Assembly (NCBI RefSeq): GCF_014656215.1
Contig: NZ_BNBZ01000040.1
Span: 1 to 64,000, forward strand
Reading direction: 5' to 3'
Source: Streptomyces zaomyceticus
Lineage (GTDB): Bacteria; Actinomycetota; Actinomycetes; Streptomycetales; Streptomycetaceae
DNA: 64,000 nucleotides
The notes under the pieces were generated by a model. It did not search any database. It saw only the letters and a program-made list of their open reading frames with translations, and was not told the DNA's origin. Made by a program: the position numbers and the translations under genes. Within the stretch, counting starts at the first letter, position 1. Each line of letters begins with the position of its first letter. Of this stretch, positions 1 through 9,407 are shown piece after piece.

Positions 1-24
1 GCCGGACCGCGCATGCGGTCCGGC
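1..24. terminator. Hairpin, probable terminator of an upstream gene
   Basis: Two 10-base arms (GCCGGACCGC and GCGGTCCGGC) flank a 4-base loop GCAT. There is no T-tract, which is usual for Streptomyces terminators. The gene it would serve lies before the window. Positions 25-218 hold no gene, only the upstream region of the next gene. Confidence 0.6.
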
Positions 25-218
25 CCTCCGGGTCTACGCGTCGATCACCTGCCTCCTGTGCCTCGACCTTCTCGCCCACCCCCGGCGATCACCTTCGGGA
101 GACCCGTTCACCGGATCGGGGGGTGATGTGAGGGAGGGACGTTACTGCGGTAAGCGATGTGTAGTGATGCCGATACTTTCTGTGATGACCAGTCGGCTCG
201 ACCAAACAGGGGTTATCG

Positions 219-626
219 ATGAGGAAGTTGGCGACGGCGGTGGTGGCCGCGGGGCTTTTCTTCGGGGGGATGGGGGTGGCGGTGGCGGACTCGGCAAACA
301 ACTTGATCATGAGGACGCCGGGCGTTGCGTTCGTCGGCAATTACGCGTGGCAGCCCACGACCAAGGTGCCGAGCGGGCTTCACGTTGAGGGCGAGCTGCG
401 AGACGAGAGCGACAACGACGGCCATAACGTCTACCTCCGCGTCAAGGTCGAGGAGTACGCGTGGGGTGAGCTCAGGGGCATCCAGAGGGGGGACCTCAAG
501 GTCAACAAGGTCTACACCGACGGCGCCGTACTCAAGACCAAGGAAGTGCGCATGCAGGTGTGCCTCGACCGGGGCTCCTTGCGGCCTGACCACTGCTCAA
601 AGCAGCGGCTGTTCTCGCGGAAGTAG
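219..626 (+). CDS. Small secreted protein of unknown function
   Basis: This 135-residue protein starts with a typical Sec signal: MRK, then a hydrophobic stretch rich in A, V, G and F, then a likely cleavage after AVA-D near residues 22-24. The mature part is about 110 residues, charged, with no recognised domain and two cysteines near the C-terminus (CLDRGS and DHCSK) that could form a disulfide. GGGG a few bases upstream of the ATG can serve as ribosome binding site. The ABC transporter genes follow by about 57 bases on the same strand, so co-expression is possible but not shown. Family unknown. Confidence 0.75.
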   Translation: MRKLATAVVAAGLFFGGMGVAVADSANNLIMRTPGVAFVGNYAWQPTTKVPSGLHVEGELRDESDNDGHNVYLRVKVEEYAWGELRGIQRGDLKVNKVYTDGAVLKTKEVRMQVCLDRGSLRPDHCSKQRLFSRK

Positions 627-682
627 TCACCATTCTTGGGAGCCGCCGACGCGCGGCTCCCCTCCCCATGGAGCGCATCACG

Positions 683-1357
683 ATGGATGTCATCCTCCGC
701 GCCGAGAGCGTGGATCTCTCATACGGCACCGAACAGGCCGTGAGCAGCGCAGATTTCACGCTCAAGCGCGGCGAGGTGGCCGCCATCATGGGCAGTAGCG
801 GGTCGGGGAAGTCGTCGCTGCTCTACTGCCTCGCGGGGGTTCTGCCGCCGACCAACGGCACCGTGACCTTCGACGGCGTACAGCTCTCGACGCTCCCCGA
901 CGGGGAGCTGAGCGCCCTGCGTCGTACCCGTCTCGGGTTCGTCTTCCAGTACGGGGAGCTGCTCCCCGAACTGACCGTGGAGGAGAACGCGGCGCTCCCC
1001 CTCCGACTCGCCGGGATCAGCAAGACCCATGCCCATGCGATGGCCGGCCAGTTGCTGGGGCGCCTCGGGATGGGTGATCTGCTGCGGCGAAGGACATCGA
1101 AGTTGTCCGGTGGCCAGAGTCAGCGCGTTGCGGTGGCCCGGGCTCTGGTCCACCGGCCTGACGTGGTCTTCGCCGATGAGCCCACCGGGGCGCTGGACAG
1201 TGCCAACGCGGCGGCTGTGCTGGAGGAGTTCCTTCGGCTGGCGCGGAGGCAGAAGACGGCCGTCGTCATCGTCACGCACGACGCGGACGTGGCCGCGAGG
1301 GCCGATACGCAGTACACGATGACGGACGGCCTTCTGGCCCAGCGGGTGGCGGTGTGA
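683..1357 (+). CDS. ABC transporter ATP-binding protein (MacB/LolD type)
   Basis: This is the ATPase of an ABC exporter, about 224 residues, the usual size for MacB/LolD/FtsE-like subunits. Visible motifs in order are Walker A GSSGSGKSS (about residues 37-45), a Q-loop, the signature LSGGQSQR, Walker B DVVFADEPTG and the H-loop VTHD. I chose the ATG at 683 because GGAG lies nine bases upstream; the in-frame ATG at 668 has no such site. Its stop overlaps the GTG start of the permease gene, so the two are translationally coupled. Substrate unknown; this class usually handles peptides, lipids, drugs or envelope stress. Confidence 0.9.
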   Translation: MDVILRAESVDLSYGTEQAVSSADFTLKRGEVAAIMGSSGSGKSSLLYCLAGVLPPTNGTVTFDGVQLSTLPDGELSALRRTRLGFVFQYGELLPELTVEENAALPLRLAGISKTHAHAMAGQLLGRLGMGDLLRRRTSKLSGGQSQRVAVARALVHRPDVVFADEPTGALDSANAAAVLEEFLRLARRQKTAVVIVTHDADVAARADTQYTMTDGLLAQRVAV

Positions 1358-3606
1358 ACGCGTTCGTCCTCGGCCTGCGCCTGCTATGGGGCAGCGGGCG
1401 CCGGGGACGGGTGCGCTTCCTGTTGATGGCACTCGGCTCGGCGCTCGGTGTGGCGTGCCTGGCCGCCGTCCTCACCATTCCGGCGATCCTCACCGCCCAT
1501 GACTCGCGCACGGCCGCCCGTGAGCCGAGCCCAGGTACGAGTAGCCACCTTTACCAGGAGTTTCGGGATCCCTACGGGTCGCAGCCATTCCATCGGGTCT
1601 TTCTCGCACGGACGCGCCCTGGCACCACTCCCCTACCCCCGGGAATCGACCAGCTCCCCGATGCCGGTGAAGCCATCGTTTCGCCGAAGCTCGCTGAGAT
1701 CCTGGCCGCCAATCCGAGAGCAGCCGGCCTTGTTCCCGGTCGCGTGACGGGCACGATCGCTCCCCAGGGGCTGGGAGACAGGAACGATCTGTACGCCTAC
1801 ATCGGCACCACCCCGGCCGAGCTGACCGAGCCCGTCGAACTGGGCAGCTTCGGCACCGGTCGGTCGTGGCGGCAGATCGTCGATCCCTCGACCCTCAACA
1901 TCCTTCGTTTCACCCTCGGGTGCATCGTGCTGCTCCCCCTCGTCATCTTCCTCTCCGTCTGCGCACGGCTCTCCGGAGAGTCACGGGCCCGTCGGCTCGC
2001 CGCCCTCCGGCTCGTCGGGCTCAGCGTGAAGGACACGCTGCGGGTCAACGCCGGGGAGAGTGTCGCCGCCGCTTCGGTCGGGGCCGTGCTCGGGGTCGTG
2101 GGGTATCTCGCGATCAACGAGGTCATGGCCCGGGTCGGGCTGCCCGGGCTGCACTGGTATCCGGCCGATGGCAGGCCTTCGGGCCAGACGCTCGCCCTGT
2201 GTCTGCTGGGATGCCCGGCGCTCGCGTGGGTCGTGGGGCAGTTCAGTGCACGGCGAGCCGCTCTGTCGCCGATCAGTGTGCGGCGGACCGGGGAGCGCAC
2301 GCCCCCGAGGAAGTTCGGCATGCTGCTGCTGATTCCCGGGCTCGGGGTCATCGTCGGGTACTGCGTGCTCAGCCTGATGGGGCGGGACCCCTCCGGGGGA
2401 TCCGCCAGTTCCCTGCTGATGCCCGGTGCCGTGTTGCTGACCGGCGCCGGCCTCGTCTTCGGACTGGCGCCCATCACGGCGTGGCTCGCACGGCGGCTCG
2501 CCGGGATGGCCAGGTCGCTGCCGATGGCCTTGGCGATGCGGCGTACGGAGGTCGATCCCGGGTCCTCGCTGAGGGTGGCGACCGGGCTCGTGCTGTTGGT
2601 GTTCGGCGCCTCACTGACTCAGGGCGTGCTCATCGAGCTGGACCAGGTGAGCCGCCGTACGGCTCCCCTTCAGGAGTACAACATCGGCCTCAAAGGGTTG
2701 AGCCCTGCTCAGCAGGAGGCACTTGCGAAAATTCCGGAGGTGCGAACGCAGGTGGCTTCGCAAAGCTCCTGGGAACCACTGCACGGCAGTGAGGTGCCCT
2801 ACGCCGACCTCGTGGTCGCCACCTGCGCGCAACTCGCCGCGTCGACGCAGCGAGCCACGGGCTGCGTCGACGGCAAGATCATGCAACTGCGTGATGCACG
2901 AACACCATCAAGACACGACCCGAAGGCCGGAACGTCCTACCGCTTCACGCTGAACGACAGTGGGAAGACTGCGCTCACCGTGCCTCGCGAGCGCGTCGAC
3001 GTGCGTCCCTGGGACCTGTCCGTCTTCGATTCAGGCACCCTTCTCGTCCCCCCGAACCTCCTCCCGTCCCCCCTGGCGGACGCGGACGGCACCCTCACTC
3101 TCGTCAGTGACGCCGACCCCGCCACCGTCCGTTCCGTCCTCGACGGCATCGGCTCGGTCGCGCCCACCTCCTCCGTCGAGCCCGTCGGGATCGTCATCGA
3201 CTCGCTCGCCCAGCTCACCGTGATCCGGAGTCTGCTCGCCGTCGGGATGGTGCTCGGGCTTGTCATCGGGGTGGCCGCGTTCGTCGTGTCCGTGGCCGAT
3301 CGGGCCATGGAGCGGCGGGGGCAGGTGACCGCGCTCGCGCTTCTGGGGGCTCGGGCCGGGACCCTGCGGGTGGTGCAGGTCGTGCAGGTGTTGATGCCCC
3401 TCGTCGTGGGGCTGGGCGCTGCCGTCGTCGCCGGGTGGCTTGCCGAGTCCAGCTATCTGATCACCGGGGGTGGCGCGGTGCACTGGGACTGGGACGGGTT
3501 GCCGTTGCTGTTCGCCGCCGCGCTCGGCGTGCTGCTCGTCGCGGCGCTCGCCTCCGTGCCCATGGTGCGGCGCCATGTCGACCCGGAGCACATCCGGCGG
3601 GATTGA
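1354..3606 (+). CDS. ABC transporter permease, FtsX-like
   Basis: This 750-residue membrane protein is the partner of the preceding ATPase. Its GTG start overlaps the ATPase stop (GTGA). It has an N-terminal membrane segment, an extracytoplasmic region, a first group of hydrophobic helices around residues 190-310, further helices to about 410, a second large extracytoplasmic region (about 430-620) and C-terminal helices ending near residue 740. This duplicated FtsX layout is common in actinobacterial exporters. The motif RARRLAALRLVGLS after the first helix group and the related AMERRGQVTALALLGAR late in the protein are the conserved FtsX coupling segments. Substrate cannot be read from the sequence. 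Confidence 0.88.
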   Translation: MNAFVLGLRLLWGSGRRGRVRFLLMALGSALGVACLAAVLTIPAILTAHDSRTAAREPSPGTSSHLYQEFRDPYGSQPFHRVFLARTRPGTTPLPPGIDQLPDAGEAIVSPKLAEILAANPRAAGLVPGRVTGTIAPQGLGDRNDLYAYIGTTPAELTEPVELGSFGTGRSWRQIVDPSTLNILRFTLGCIVLLPLVIFLSVCARLSGESRARRLAALRLVGLSVKDTLRVNAGESVAAASVGAVLGVVGYLAINEVMARVGLPGLHWYPADGRPSGQTLALCLLGCPALAWVVGQFSARRAALSPISVRRTGERTPPRKFGMLLLIPGLGVIVGYCVLSLMGRDPSGGSASSLLMPGAVLLTGAGLVFGLAPITAWLARRLAGMARSLPMALAMRRTEVDPGSSLRVATGLVLLVFGASLTQGVLIELDQVSRRTAPLQEYNIGLKGLSPAQQEALAKIPEVRTQVASQSSWEPLHGSEVPYADLVVATCAQLAASTQRATGCVDGKIMQLRDARTPSRHDPKAGTSYRFTLNDSGKTALTVPRERVDVRPWDLSVFDSGTLLVPPNLLPSPLADADGTLTLVSDADPATVRSVLDGIGSVAPTSSVEPVGIVIDSLAQLTVIRSLLAVGMVLGLVIGVAAFVVSVADRAMERRGQVTALALLGARAGTLRVVQVVQVLMPLVVGLGAAVVAGWLAESSYLITGGGAVHWDWDGLPLLFAAALGVLLVAALASVPMVRRHVDPEHIRRD

Positions 3607-3689
3607 TCTTGCGGATACCGATGAGTTCCCGGTGGAGTGGGGGTCGTACTCGTAGTCGCCCCCGTACACCCGAGGCTCAGGAGACCGCC

Positions 3690-3899
3690 ATGGCCGAGAA
3701 CGTCGTCAAGGGACCCGCCAGCTACTTCCCCTCCATCGAGAAGAAGTACGGGCGCCCGATCTCCGAGTGGCAGGAGCTCGTCCGTTCCTCGCCGCTCACC
3801 AAGCACATGGAGCTGGTCGCCTGGCTGAAGGCCGAGCACGGGCTGGGCCACGGGCACGCGAACGCGCTCGTGGCCCACACCCTTGCCGAGGGGAAGTAG
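3690..3899 (+). CDS. DUF4287 domain-containing small protein
   Basis: A 69-residue protein that is almost entirely a DUF4287 domain: YFPSIEKKYGRPISEWQELV, then a KHMELVAWLKAEHGLGHGHANALVAH segment in which the Gly/His/Asn-rich turn is characteristic. The domain occurs alone or fused to DUF5655 in many bacteria; its function is unknown. GGAG lies a few bases before the ATG. It is convergent with the MFS gene that follows, 16 bases away. Confidence 0.85.
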   Translation: MAENVVKGPASYFPSIEKKYGRPISEWQELVRSSPLTKHMELVAWLKAEHGLGHGHANALVAHTLAEGK

Positions 3900-3915
3900 C
3901 AGGGGGACTCGCCGC

Positions 3916-5169
3916 TCACGCCGCGAGTTCGTGGGCCGTGCGGGCATTCACCCTCGCCGTCAGCGCCACCGTCGCCAGCGACGTGGCCGTGCCGGCCACC
4001 AGGGCCGTCCACCACAGCACCGACGGGCCCAGGGTCGTGTACGTGGCGACTCCCAGCGTCAGGGCCGCGAAGCGGGCCACGCCCCAGGTCCAGCTGAACG
4101 CGCCCTGGTAGCGGCCCCGGGCGTGGGCCGGGGCCAGGTTGGCGACGACACCCGCGGCGATGCCCGCGACCACGACCTCGCCCAGGGACCAGACGACGAC
4201 CGACACCGCGTAGCCCGCGATCCCGTCGGCCAGGCCGGTGAGCGCGACGCCCAGGGCGATCAGCGTGCTGCCCGCGCCCTGCACGGCGAGCTGGGGGAAC
4301 CTGGACAGCCAGGCCGTCACGAAGGGCTGGAGCGCCACGACCAGGACCGCGTTGACCGCCGCCATCGCCCCGTACACCGCGGGCGACAGTCCGCTGTCGT
4401 GGATCGCGAGCGGCAGCGCGACCTCGGTGAGCGAGTACACGAAGAGCTGCACGCCGAACAGCGGGAGCAGGAGCAGGGCCAGGCGGTCGCGGAGCACCAC
4501 TCCGTAGCCGATGCCGTCCTTCTGTCCGTTCCTTGCGGGCTTCGTGCGCCGCGGTTCCGGCAGGCGGACCGCCACGACCAGTGCGTAGACGAGCATCGAG
4601 CCCGCGTCGACGGCGAAGAGCAGCCAGTAGCCCTGTGCGGCCAGGTAGCCGCCGAGGATGCCCGCCACCGCGGTGCCGATGTTCACGCCCCAGCCGAAGA
4701 GGGCGTACGCGCGCCGGCGTCGTTCGCTGTCGACGGCGTCGGCGAGGAGTGCGTACGCCGCCGGGGAGACCGTGCTGCCGGCCGCGCTGATCAGCATCGC
4801 CGCCGCGGCCATCGTCCACACCCCGGGAGCGAGGAACAGCGCGCCCTGCGCGGCCGACGCACCGACCAGGCCGATGAGCATCGTGGGGCGGCGGCCGATG
4901 CGGTCGGCCAGGATGCCGCCCACGGCGGGGCCGAGGAGGTTGCCCGCGCCGAGGGCGCCGAGGACGTACGAGGTCTCGGCGCCGGTCACGCCCCGCGAGG
5001 CGAGGAAGAAGACCAGGAACGGGGTGACGAGGTAGCCGAGGCGGTTGACGATCGTTCCGGCGAAGATCGTCCAGACGACGGGCGGGAGTCCCCGGAACGA
5101 GGAGGGCACCAGGGAAGGCATCGAGGAGGGCATGCGAGGAGACTGCTGGAACTCCGTCGGGCCTTCCAT
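3916..5169 (-). CDS. MFS transporter
   Basis: A 417-residue major facilitator superfamily protein with about 12 hydrophobic segments. The loop ADRIGRRPTML between helices 2 and 3 matches the MFS signature GxxxDRxGRR. It probably exports small molecules or drugs. The most upstream ATG is at 5169; ATGs at 5133 and 5121 would remove a short polar N-terminus and are possible true starts. It is transcribed away from the ArsR-type regulator gene at 5241, the usual layout of a repressor and the efflux gene it controls. Confidence 0.85.
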   Translation of the reverse strand: MEGPTEFQQSPRMPSSMPSLVPSSFRGLPPVVWTIFAGTIVNRLGYLVTPFLVFFLASRGVTGAETSYVLGALGAGNLLGPAVGGILADRIGRRPTMLIGLVGASAAQGALFLAPGVWTMAAAAMLISAAGSTVSPAAYALLADAVDSERRRRAYALFGWGVNIGTAVAGILGGYLAAQGYWLLFAVDAGSMLVYALVVAVRLPEPRRTKPARNGQKDGIGYGVVLRDRLALLLLPLFGVQLFVYSLTEVALPLAIHDSGLSPAVYGAMAAVNAVLVVALQPFVTAWLSRFPQLAVQGAGSTLIALGVALTGLADGIAGYAVSVVVWSLGEVVVAGIAAGVVANLAPAHARGRYQGAFSWTWGVARFAALTLGVATYTTLGPSVLWWTALVAGTATSLATVALTARVNARTAHELAA

Positions 5170-5209
5170 TGATTAAGCTCTGGCCGAATCCAATCTCCTT
5201 CTCATCAAT
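5168..5209. promoter_or_regulatory. Possible operator between MFS and ArsR genes
   Basis: The short divergent interval is AT-rich for this genome. It contains the inverted hexamers ATTGAT (5168-5173) and ATCAAT (5204-5209). The first overlaps the most upstream MFS start codon, which argues for a downstream start of that gene. Spacing is wide, so this is a weak operator candidate. Confidence 0.3.
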
Positions 5210-5240
5210 CGCTCCCTCTGTGAACCCAGGACGTGGAACT

Positions 5241-6218
5241 TTGGAATCCGGGCTCAGCTTCTCCGCCGCCGACCTCGCCCAGACCCGTTTCGCCGTCTCC
5301 CCCATGTGGGAGGTCGTCACCAGCTACCGCGTTCTCGTCGGCCGGCCCGACTCCGTTCCCCACCGGCGCTGGGCCGCGCAGGTCCGGCCCCGGATCGCGC
5401 GGGCCGGTCTCGACCGCGGGTGGCTCGCCGCGCTCGTTCCCGCCCAGGGCTACCTCGCCGACTTCCTCAACCCCACCCCCTCCGGCCCCTTCCCCACCCT
5501 CGACGACGAGCTCGACGCCATCCGTCGCACCTCCGCCGAGCAGGTGCGGAACGACCTCGTCATGCTGGCGAAGGAGGGGGAACCCGAGGCGAGGCTCCGG
5601 CTGCTGCGGGACGATCCGCCGGTCGCCCTCCGCAAGGTCGTCGACGAGATCGAGACCTACTGGGAGCTCGCCCTCGCCCCCTACTGGGCCCGGATCCAGC
5701 AGGTCCTGGAGGCCGATGTCTTCCATCGGGCCCGGCAGGTCGCCGAGCACGGATCCGCGCGGGTCCTGAGCGAGCTCCACGAGACCGTACGGTGGGACGA
5801 CGGCACCCTGCGGCTCGTACGGCGGCACTGCGCGCTCCGTCGCGACCAGGCCGGCTCGGGGCTGCTGCTCGTCCCCTCCGTCTTCGCCTGGCCCCGGGTC
5901 CTCACCCGTTCCGTTCACCCCGATCCGCCCCAACTCGCCTATCCGGCCCGGGGGTTCGGAACCGTCTGGGAGCCCCGTACCGCCGACGCCTCCGAGGCCG
6001 TCGCCGCCGTCCTCGGGCGGTCCCGGACCCTGCTCCTCACCGAGCTGGACACCCCCGCCTCGACCACCCAGCTCGCCGCGCACTGCGGCCTGTCCGCCGC
6101 AGGCGTCTCGCAGCACCTCATCGCCCTGCGGAACGCGGGTCTGGTCACCGCCCACCGCAGCGGCCGTTCCGTCCTCTACGCCCGCACCGCCGTAGCCGAC
6201 CAGCTCCTCAACCCGTAG
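5241..6218 (+). CDS. ArsR-family transcriptional regulator with DUF5937-like N-terminus
   Basis: About 325 residues. The N-terminal part (LSFSAADLAQTRFAVSPMWE...) resembles the DUF5937 region found in actinobacterial ArsR-type proteins. The last 75 residues form a winged helix-turn-helix: TQLAAHCGLSAAGVSQHLIAL followed by a wing with SGRSVLYA. I chose the TTG at 5241 because AGGA lies about nine bases before it and homologues begin just ahead of the FSAADLA motif; an in-frame GTG at 5220 lacks a ribosome site. It likely represses the divergent MFS gene. The effector is unknown, and the usual ArsR metal-binding CxC is absent. Confidence 0.8.
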   Translation: MESGLSFSAADLAQTRFAVSPMWEVVTSYRVLVGRPDSVPHRRWAAQVRPRIARAGLDRGWLAALVPAQGYLADFLNPTPSGPFPTLDDELDAIRRTSAEQVRNDLVMLAKEGEPEARLRLLRDDPPVALRKVVDEIETYWELALAPYWARIQQVLEADVFHRARQVAEHGSARVLSELHETVRWDDGTLRLVRRHCALRRDQAGSGLLLVPSVFAWPRVLTRSVHPDPPQLAYPARGFGTVWEPRTADASEAVAAVLGRSRTLLLTELDTPASTTQLAAHCGLSAAGVSQHLIALRNAGLVTAHRSGRSVLYARTAVADQLLNP

Positions 6219-6232
6219 GGGATCATCGGGGA

Positions 6233-7066
6233 ATGACATCTTTCTCCTGGTCGGAGCGGGTCGTGACACGCGACGGAGTGCGGCTCGCATGCCGCGACTG
6301 GGGCGGCTCCGGGCCCGATGTCCTGCTGCTCCACGGGCTCGCCGGGCACGCCGGCGAATGGGACGACACGGCCCGGCTGCTGCGGGACTCCGGCCATCGG
6401 GTCGTCGCGCTCGACCAGCGGGGGCACGGCGCCGGCGAGCGGCACCCCGGGGACGTCTCACGGGCCGCGTACGTCGCCGACGTCGTCGCCGTCGTCGACG
6501 AACTCGGTCTCGAACGGCCCGTGTTGATCGGCCAGTCGCTCGGCGGCAGCACCGCCCTCCTCACCGCCGCCGCCCACCCCGGGCTGCCGCGCGCGCTCGT
6601 CGTCGTCGAGGCCGGTCCCGGCGGGGCGGACCCCGCCGTCCAGGAGCAGATCGGGAACTGGCTGCGGGCCTGGCCGGTGCCGTTCCCGTCGCGCGAGGCG
6701 GCCGCCGCGTACCTGGGCAACGGCTCGGAACCCGTAGGGGAGGGCTGGGCGCGCGGGCTCGAAGAGCGTGCCGACGGGCTCTGGCCCCGCTTCGACCCCG
6801 ACGTCATGGTGCGCTCCCTCGACGAGAACGCCACCCGCGCCTTCTGGGACGAGTGGGCCGCCGTCTCCTGCCCCACCCTCGCGGTTCTCGGGCAGGGCGA
6901 GCGGGGCGGGATCATCGGCGACGAGGAGTACGCGGAGATGGTCCGGCTGCGGCCCGCGCTGCACGGCTCCAGCCTGCCAGGCACCGGTCACGACGTGCAC
7001 CTGGAGCGGCCGGAGACCCTCCACCGGCTGATCGTCGACTTCCTCCGGGACACTCGGGCGATCTGA
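6233..7066 (+). CDS. Alpha/beta hydrolase
   Basis: A 277-residue alpha/beta-hydrolase fold enzyme. The oxyanion segment LLLHGLAGHAGEWDD appears at about residues 31-45. The nucleophile elbow GQSLGGS has Ser near residue 102, and a C-terminal GTGHDVHLERPE supplies the catalytic His. DQRGHG after the second strand is typical of the family. It starts 15 bases after the ArsR gene on the same strand, so they may be cotranscribed. Substrate unknown; esterase or lactonase activity is possible. Confidence 0.87.
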   Translation: MTSFSWSERVVTRDGVRLACRDWGGSGPDVLLLHGLAGHAGEWDDTARLLRDSGHRVVALDQRGHGAGERHPGDVSRAAYVADVVAVVDELGLERPVLIGQSLGGSTALLTAAAHPGLPRALVVVEAGPGGADPAVQEQIGNWLRAWPVPFPSREAAAAYLGNGSEPVGEGWARGLEERADGLWPRFDPDVMVRSLDENATRAFWDEWAAVSCPTLAVLGQGERGGIIGDEEYAEMVRLRPALHGSSLPGTGHDVHLERPETLHRLIVDFLRDTRAI

Positions 7067-7085
7067 GCGAGTCGGGGGCGTTTCC

Positions 7086-7200
7086 GATTCCCGGATCGGT
7101 GACTCTCGATCCCCGGACCGCTGACCCCCGATCCCCCGATCCCCGGATCCCCGGATCCCCGGATCGCTGACCGCCGATCCCCGATCCCGGCTCCCCCCCG
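7086..7200. repeat. Degenerate tandem repeat, GATCCCCG-type
   Basis: About 115 bases made of variants of GATCCCCG and CCGGATCCC, partly with GCTGACC inserted. It starts about 20 bases after the hydrolase stop and runs to the promoter region of the aldo/keto reductase. It is short-period and imperfect, so it is probably a slippage-generated minisatellite. It has no spacer structure. Confidence 0.7.
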
Positions 7201-7257
7201 GCTCTCCGGCTTTCTCCCTCTTGCCTTGGAGCGCACTCGAATTCCTAGAGTGCGCGC

Positions 7258-8340
7258 ATGCGCTATCGGGTACTCGGCGGGACCGGGTTCGAAGTCAGTA
7301 CGTACTGCCTCGGCACGATGATGTTCGGCGCCGTCGGCAATCCGGACCACCAGGAGTCCGTACGGATCATCCACGCCGCCCTCGACCGGGGCATCAACTT
7401 CGTGGACACCGCCGACATGTACTCGGCCGGCGAGTCCGAGGAGATCGTCGGCAAGGCGCTGCGCGACTCCCGCCGGCGGGACGAGACCGTGCTCGCCACC
7501 AAGGTGTACTTCCCCTTCGGCGGCGAGGGCCCCAACCGGGGCGGTCTCTCCCGCCGTTGGATCACCCGGGCCGTCGAGAACAGCCTCAAGCGGCTCGGCA
7601 CCGACTGGATCGACCTCTACCAGGTCCACCGGCCCGACCACCGCACGGACATCGAGGAGACCCTCGACGTCCTCGGCGACCTCGTGTCGCAGGGGAAGAT
7701 CCGGGCGTTCGGCTGCTCCACCTTCCCCGCCGAGGAGATCGTCGAGGCCCACGCCGTCGCCGAGCGGCGCGGGCTGCGCCGCTTCCGCTCCGAGCAGCCG
7801 CCGTACTCGCTGCTCGCGCGGGGCGTGGAGACCTCCGTCCTGCCCGTCGCGCAGCGGTACGGCATGGGCGTGCTGACCTGGGCTCCGCTCGCCTCCGGCT
7901 TCCTCAGCGGCAAGTACCGCAAGGGTCGGCCCGTCGACCTCACGAGCGGACGGCCCGCCCTCACCCCGCACCGCTTCGACCCGGCCCTGCCCGGCAACGC
8001 CGCCAAGCTCGACGCCGTCGAGGAGTTCGTCGCGCTGGCCGACGAGATCGGGTGCTCCCTTCCCGATCTCGCGATCGCCTTCGCCGCCGCGCACCCCGCG
8101 GTGACCTCCGTCATCCTCGGCCCCCGGACGATGGACCAGCTGGAAGGGCTGTTGAAGGGCGCCCCCGTCGTCCTCACGGACGAGGCCCTCGACCGGATCG
8201 ACGCGATCGTGCCGCCGGGGACGAACCTCTACCGGGCGGACGGCGTCTGGCAGCCGCCCGCCCTCACCGAACCGTCCCTCCGGCGGCGCCCCTTGGAGCA
8301 GCGGGCCGCGGCCGTCCAACCCGCCTCACCCACGATCTGA
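7258..8340 (+). CDS. Aldo/keto reductase
   Basis: A 360-residue NADPH-dependent aldo/keto reductase of the potassium-channel beta-subunit-like group. The catalytic tetrad can be read: Asp and Tyr in VDTADMYSAGESEE, Lys in LATKVYFP and His in YQVHRPD. The C-terminal half carries the cofactor-binding stretch (AHPAVTSVILGPRTMDQLEG). No Shine-Dalgarno is obvious before the ATG, and a TAGAGT at about 10 bases upstream suggests a leaderless or near-leaderless transcript (inference). Physiological substrate unknown. Confidence 0.92.
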   Translation: MRYRVLGGTGFEVSTYCLGTMMFGAVGNPDHQESVRIIHAALDRGINFVDTADMYSAGESEEIVGKALRDSRRRDETVLATKVYFPFGGEGPNRGGLSRRWITRAVENSLKRLGTDWIDLYQVHRPDHRTDIEETLDVLGDLVSQGKIRAFGCSTFPAEEIVEAHAVAERRGLRRFRSEQPPYSLLARGVETSVLPVAQRYGMGVLTWAPLASGFLSGKYRKGRPVDLTSGRPALTPHRFDPALPGNAAKLDAVEEFVALADEIGCSLPDLAIAFAAAHPAVTSVILGPRTMDQLEGLLKGAPVVLTDEALDRIDAIVPPGTNLYRADGVWQPPALTEPSLRRRPLEQRAAAVQPASPTI

Positions 8341-8397
8341 CCCACCCCGCGGGCGGGCGCGGTCCGACGAGGGGGCGCGGTCCGACCGGGCGCGTCC

Positions 8398-9249
8398 TCA
8401 GGTCGTCGGTGCGAACTGTTCCCCGCCCACCACCCGCAGCAGCGCCAGTCGCTCCCCCGTGTCCGTGCCCGGCGGTGGGGTGAAGAGGACCAGCCGCTGG
8501 TCGCCCTCCGGGGCGAGCAGCACCTGGCAGTCCAGGTCCACCGGTCCGATCACGGGGTGCGCGACCCGCATCCGGTTGTGCCGACGGACCCCGACCTCGT
8601 GACGCTCCCACAGTTCCGCGAACTCCTCGCTCGCCCCGTGCAGCCGCTCCACCAGCCGGGTCGCGGCCGGGTCGCCGGAGCGGCGGCCGAACGCCGCGCG
8701 CAGGTCGGCGACATGGAGCCGGCTGTAGTGGGCGTGCTCCTCGATCGGGTACGCCGTACGGGCCTCCGGGTCGGCGAACCAGCGCCACACCACGTTCCGG
8801 CCGTGCTCCGACACCGTGCACACACCGCCCAGCAGCACGCGGGCCATCGCGTTCTGCGCGAGGACGTCCCCGAGGTCGCTCAGGACCTGCGCGGGGGTCG
8901 TCTCCAGCTGGTCGAGGAGGTGGAGCAGGCCGGGCGAGACATGGTCACCGGCCACCGGGCCCGCCGGCGGGCGGTGGCCCGCCAGGAGGTGGAGGTGGTC
9001 CCGCTCGTCGGTGTCGAGCCGCAGCGCGCGGGCGAGCGCGGCGAGCATCTGCGGCGAGGGCTGCGGGCCCCGGGCCTGCTCCAGGCGGATGTAGTAGTCG
9101 GCGGACATGCCGGCGAGCCCGGCGACCTCCTCACGGCGCAGACCGGGTGTACGGCGCCGGGGGCCGGGCGTGAGGCCCGCGTCCTGTGGGCGGACCCGGT
9201 CGCGGGAGCGGCGCAGGAAATCGGCGAGTCCACGGCGGTCGATCGTCAT
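8398..9249 (-). CDS. XRE-family regulator with MmyB-like ligand domain
   Basis: About 283 residues. The N-terminal helix-turn-helix reads TPGLRREEVAGLAGMSADYYIRLEQ (about residues 30-55), a hallmark of the actinobacterial XRE/MmyB group. The remainder is the MmyB-like sensor domain, which in relatives binds a small or fatty ligand. The ATG at 9249 has AGGATG upstream; an ATG at 9258 adds three residues. It is divergent from the alpha/beta hydrolase at 9408 and probably regulates it; such pairs are common in Streptomyces. Confidence 0.87.
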   Translation of the reverse strand: MTIDRRGLADFLRRSRDRVRPQDAGLTPGPRRRTPGLRREEVAGLAGMSADYYIRLEQARGPQPSPQMLAALARALRLDTDERDHLHLLAGHRPPAGPVAGDHVSPGLLHLLDQLETTPAQVLSDLGDVLAQNAMARVLLGGVCTVSEHGRNVVWRWFADPEARTAYPIEEHAHYSRLHVADLRAAFGRRSGDPAATRLVERLHGASEEFAELWERHEVGVRRHNRMRVAHPVIGPVDLDCQVLLAPEGDQRLVLFTPPPGTDTGERLALLRVVGGEQFAPTT

Positions 9250-9407
9250 ACGGCTCATCCTGCCGGAGCTCCCGCAGCTCCTCCAGGGCGTATCCAGGGA
9301 CTGCCGATCCCAGGATCGGAAGGGCTCTCCCGACGGTTCCCGGTGGGCGGCAGAGTCCTCGACGTCGGCCAACGACACCCCATCCACCAGCACCGGGAGC
9401 AGCGATC

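Noticed and set aside
3722..5320. 532-residue open frame on the minus strand over the MFS gene
   Set aside because: The MFS frame gives motif-bearing helices, while this frame is Arg/Pro-rich shadow sequence.
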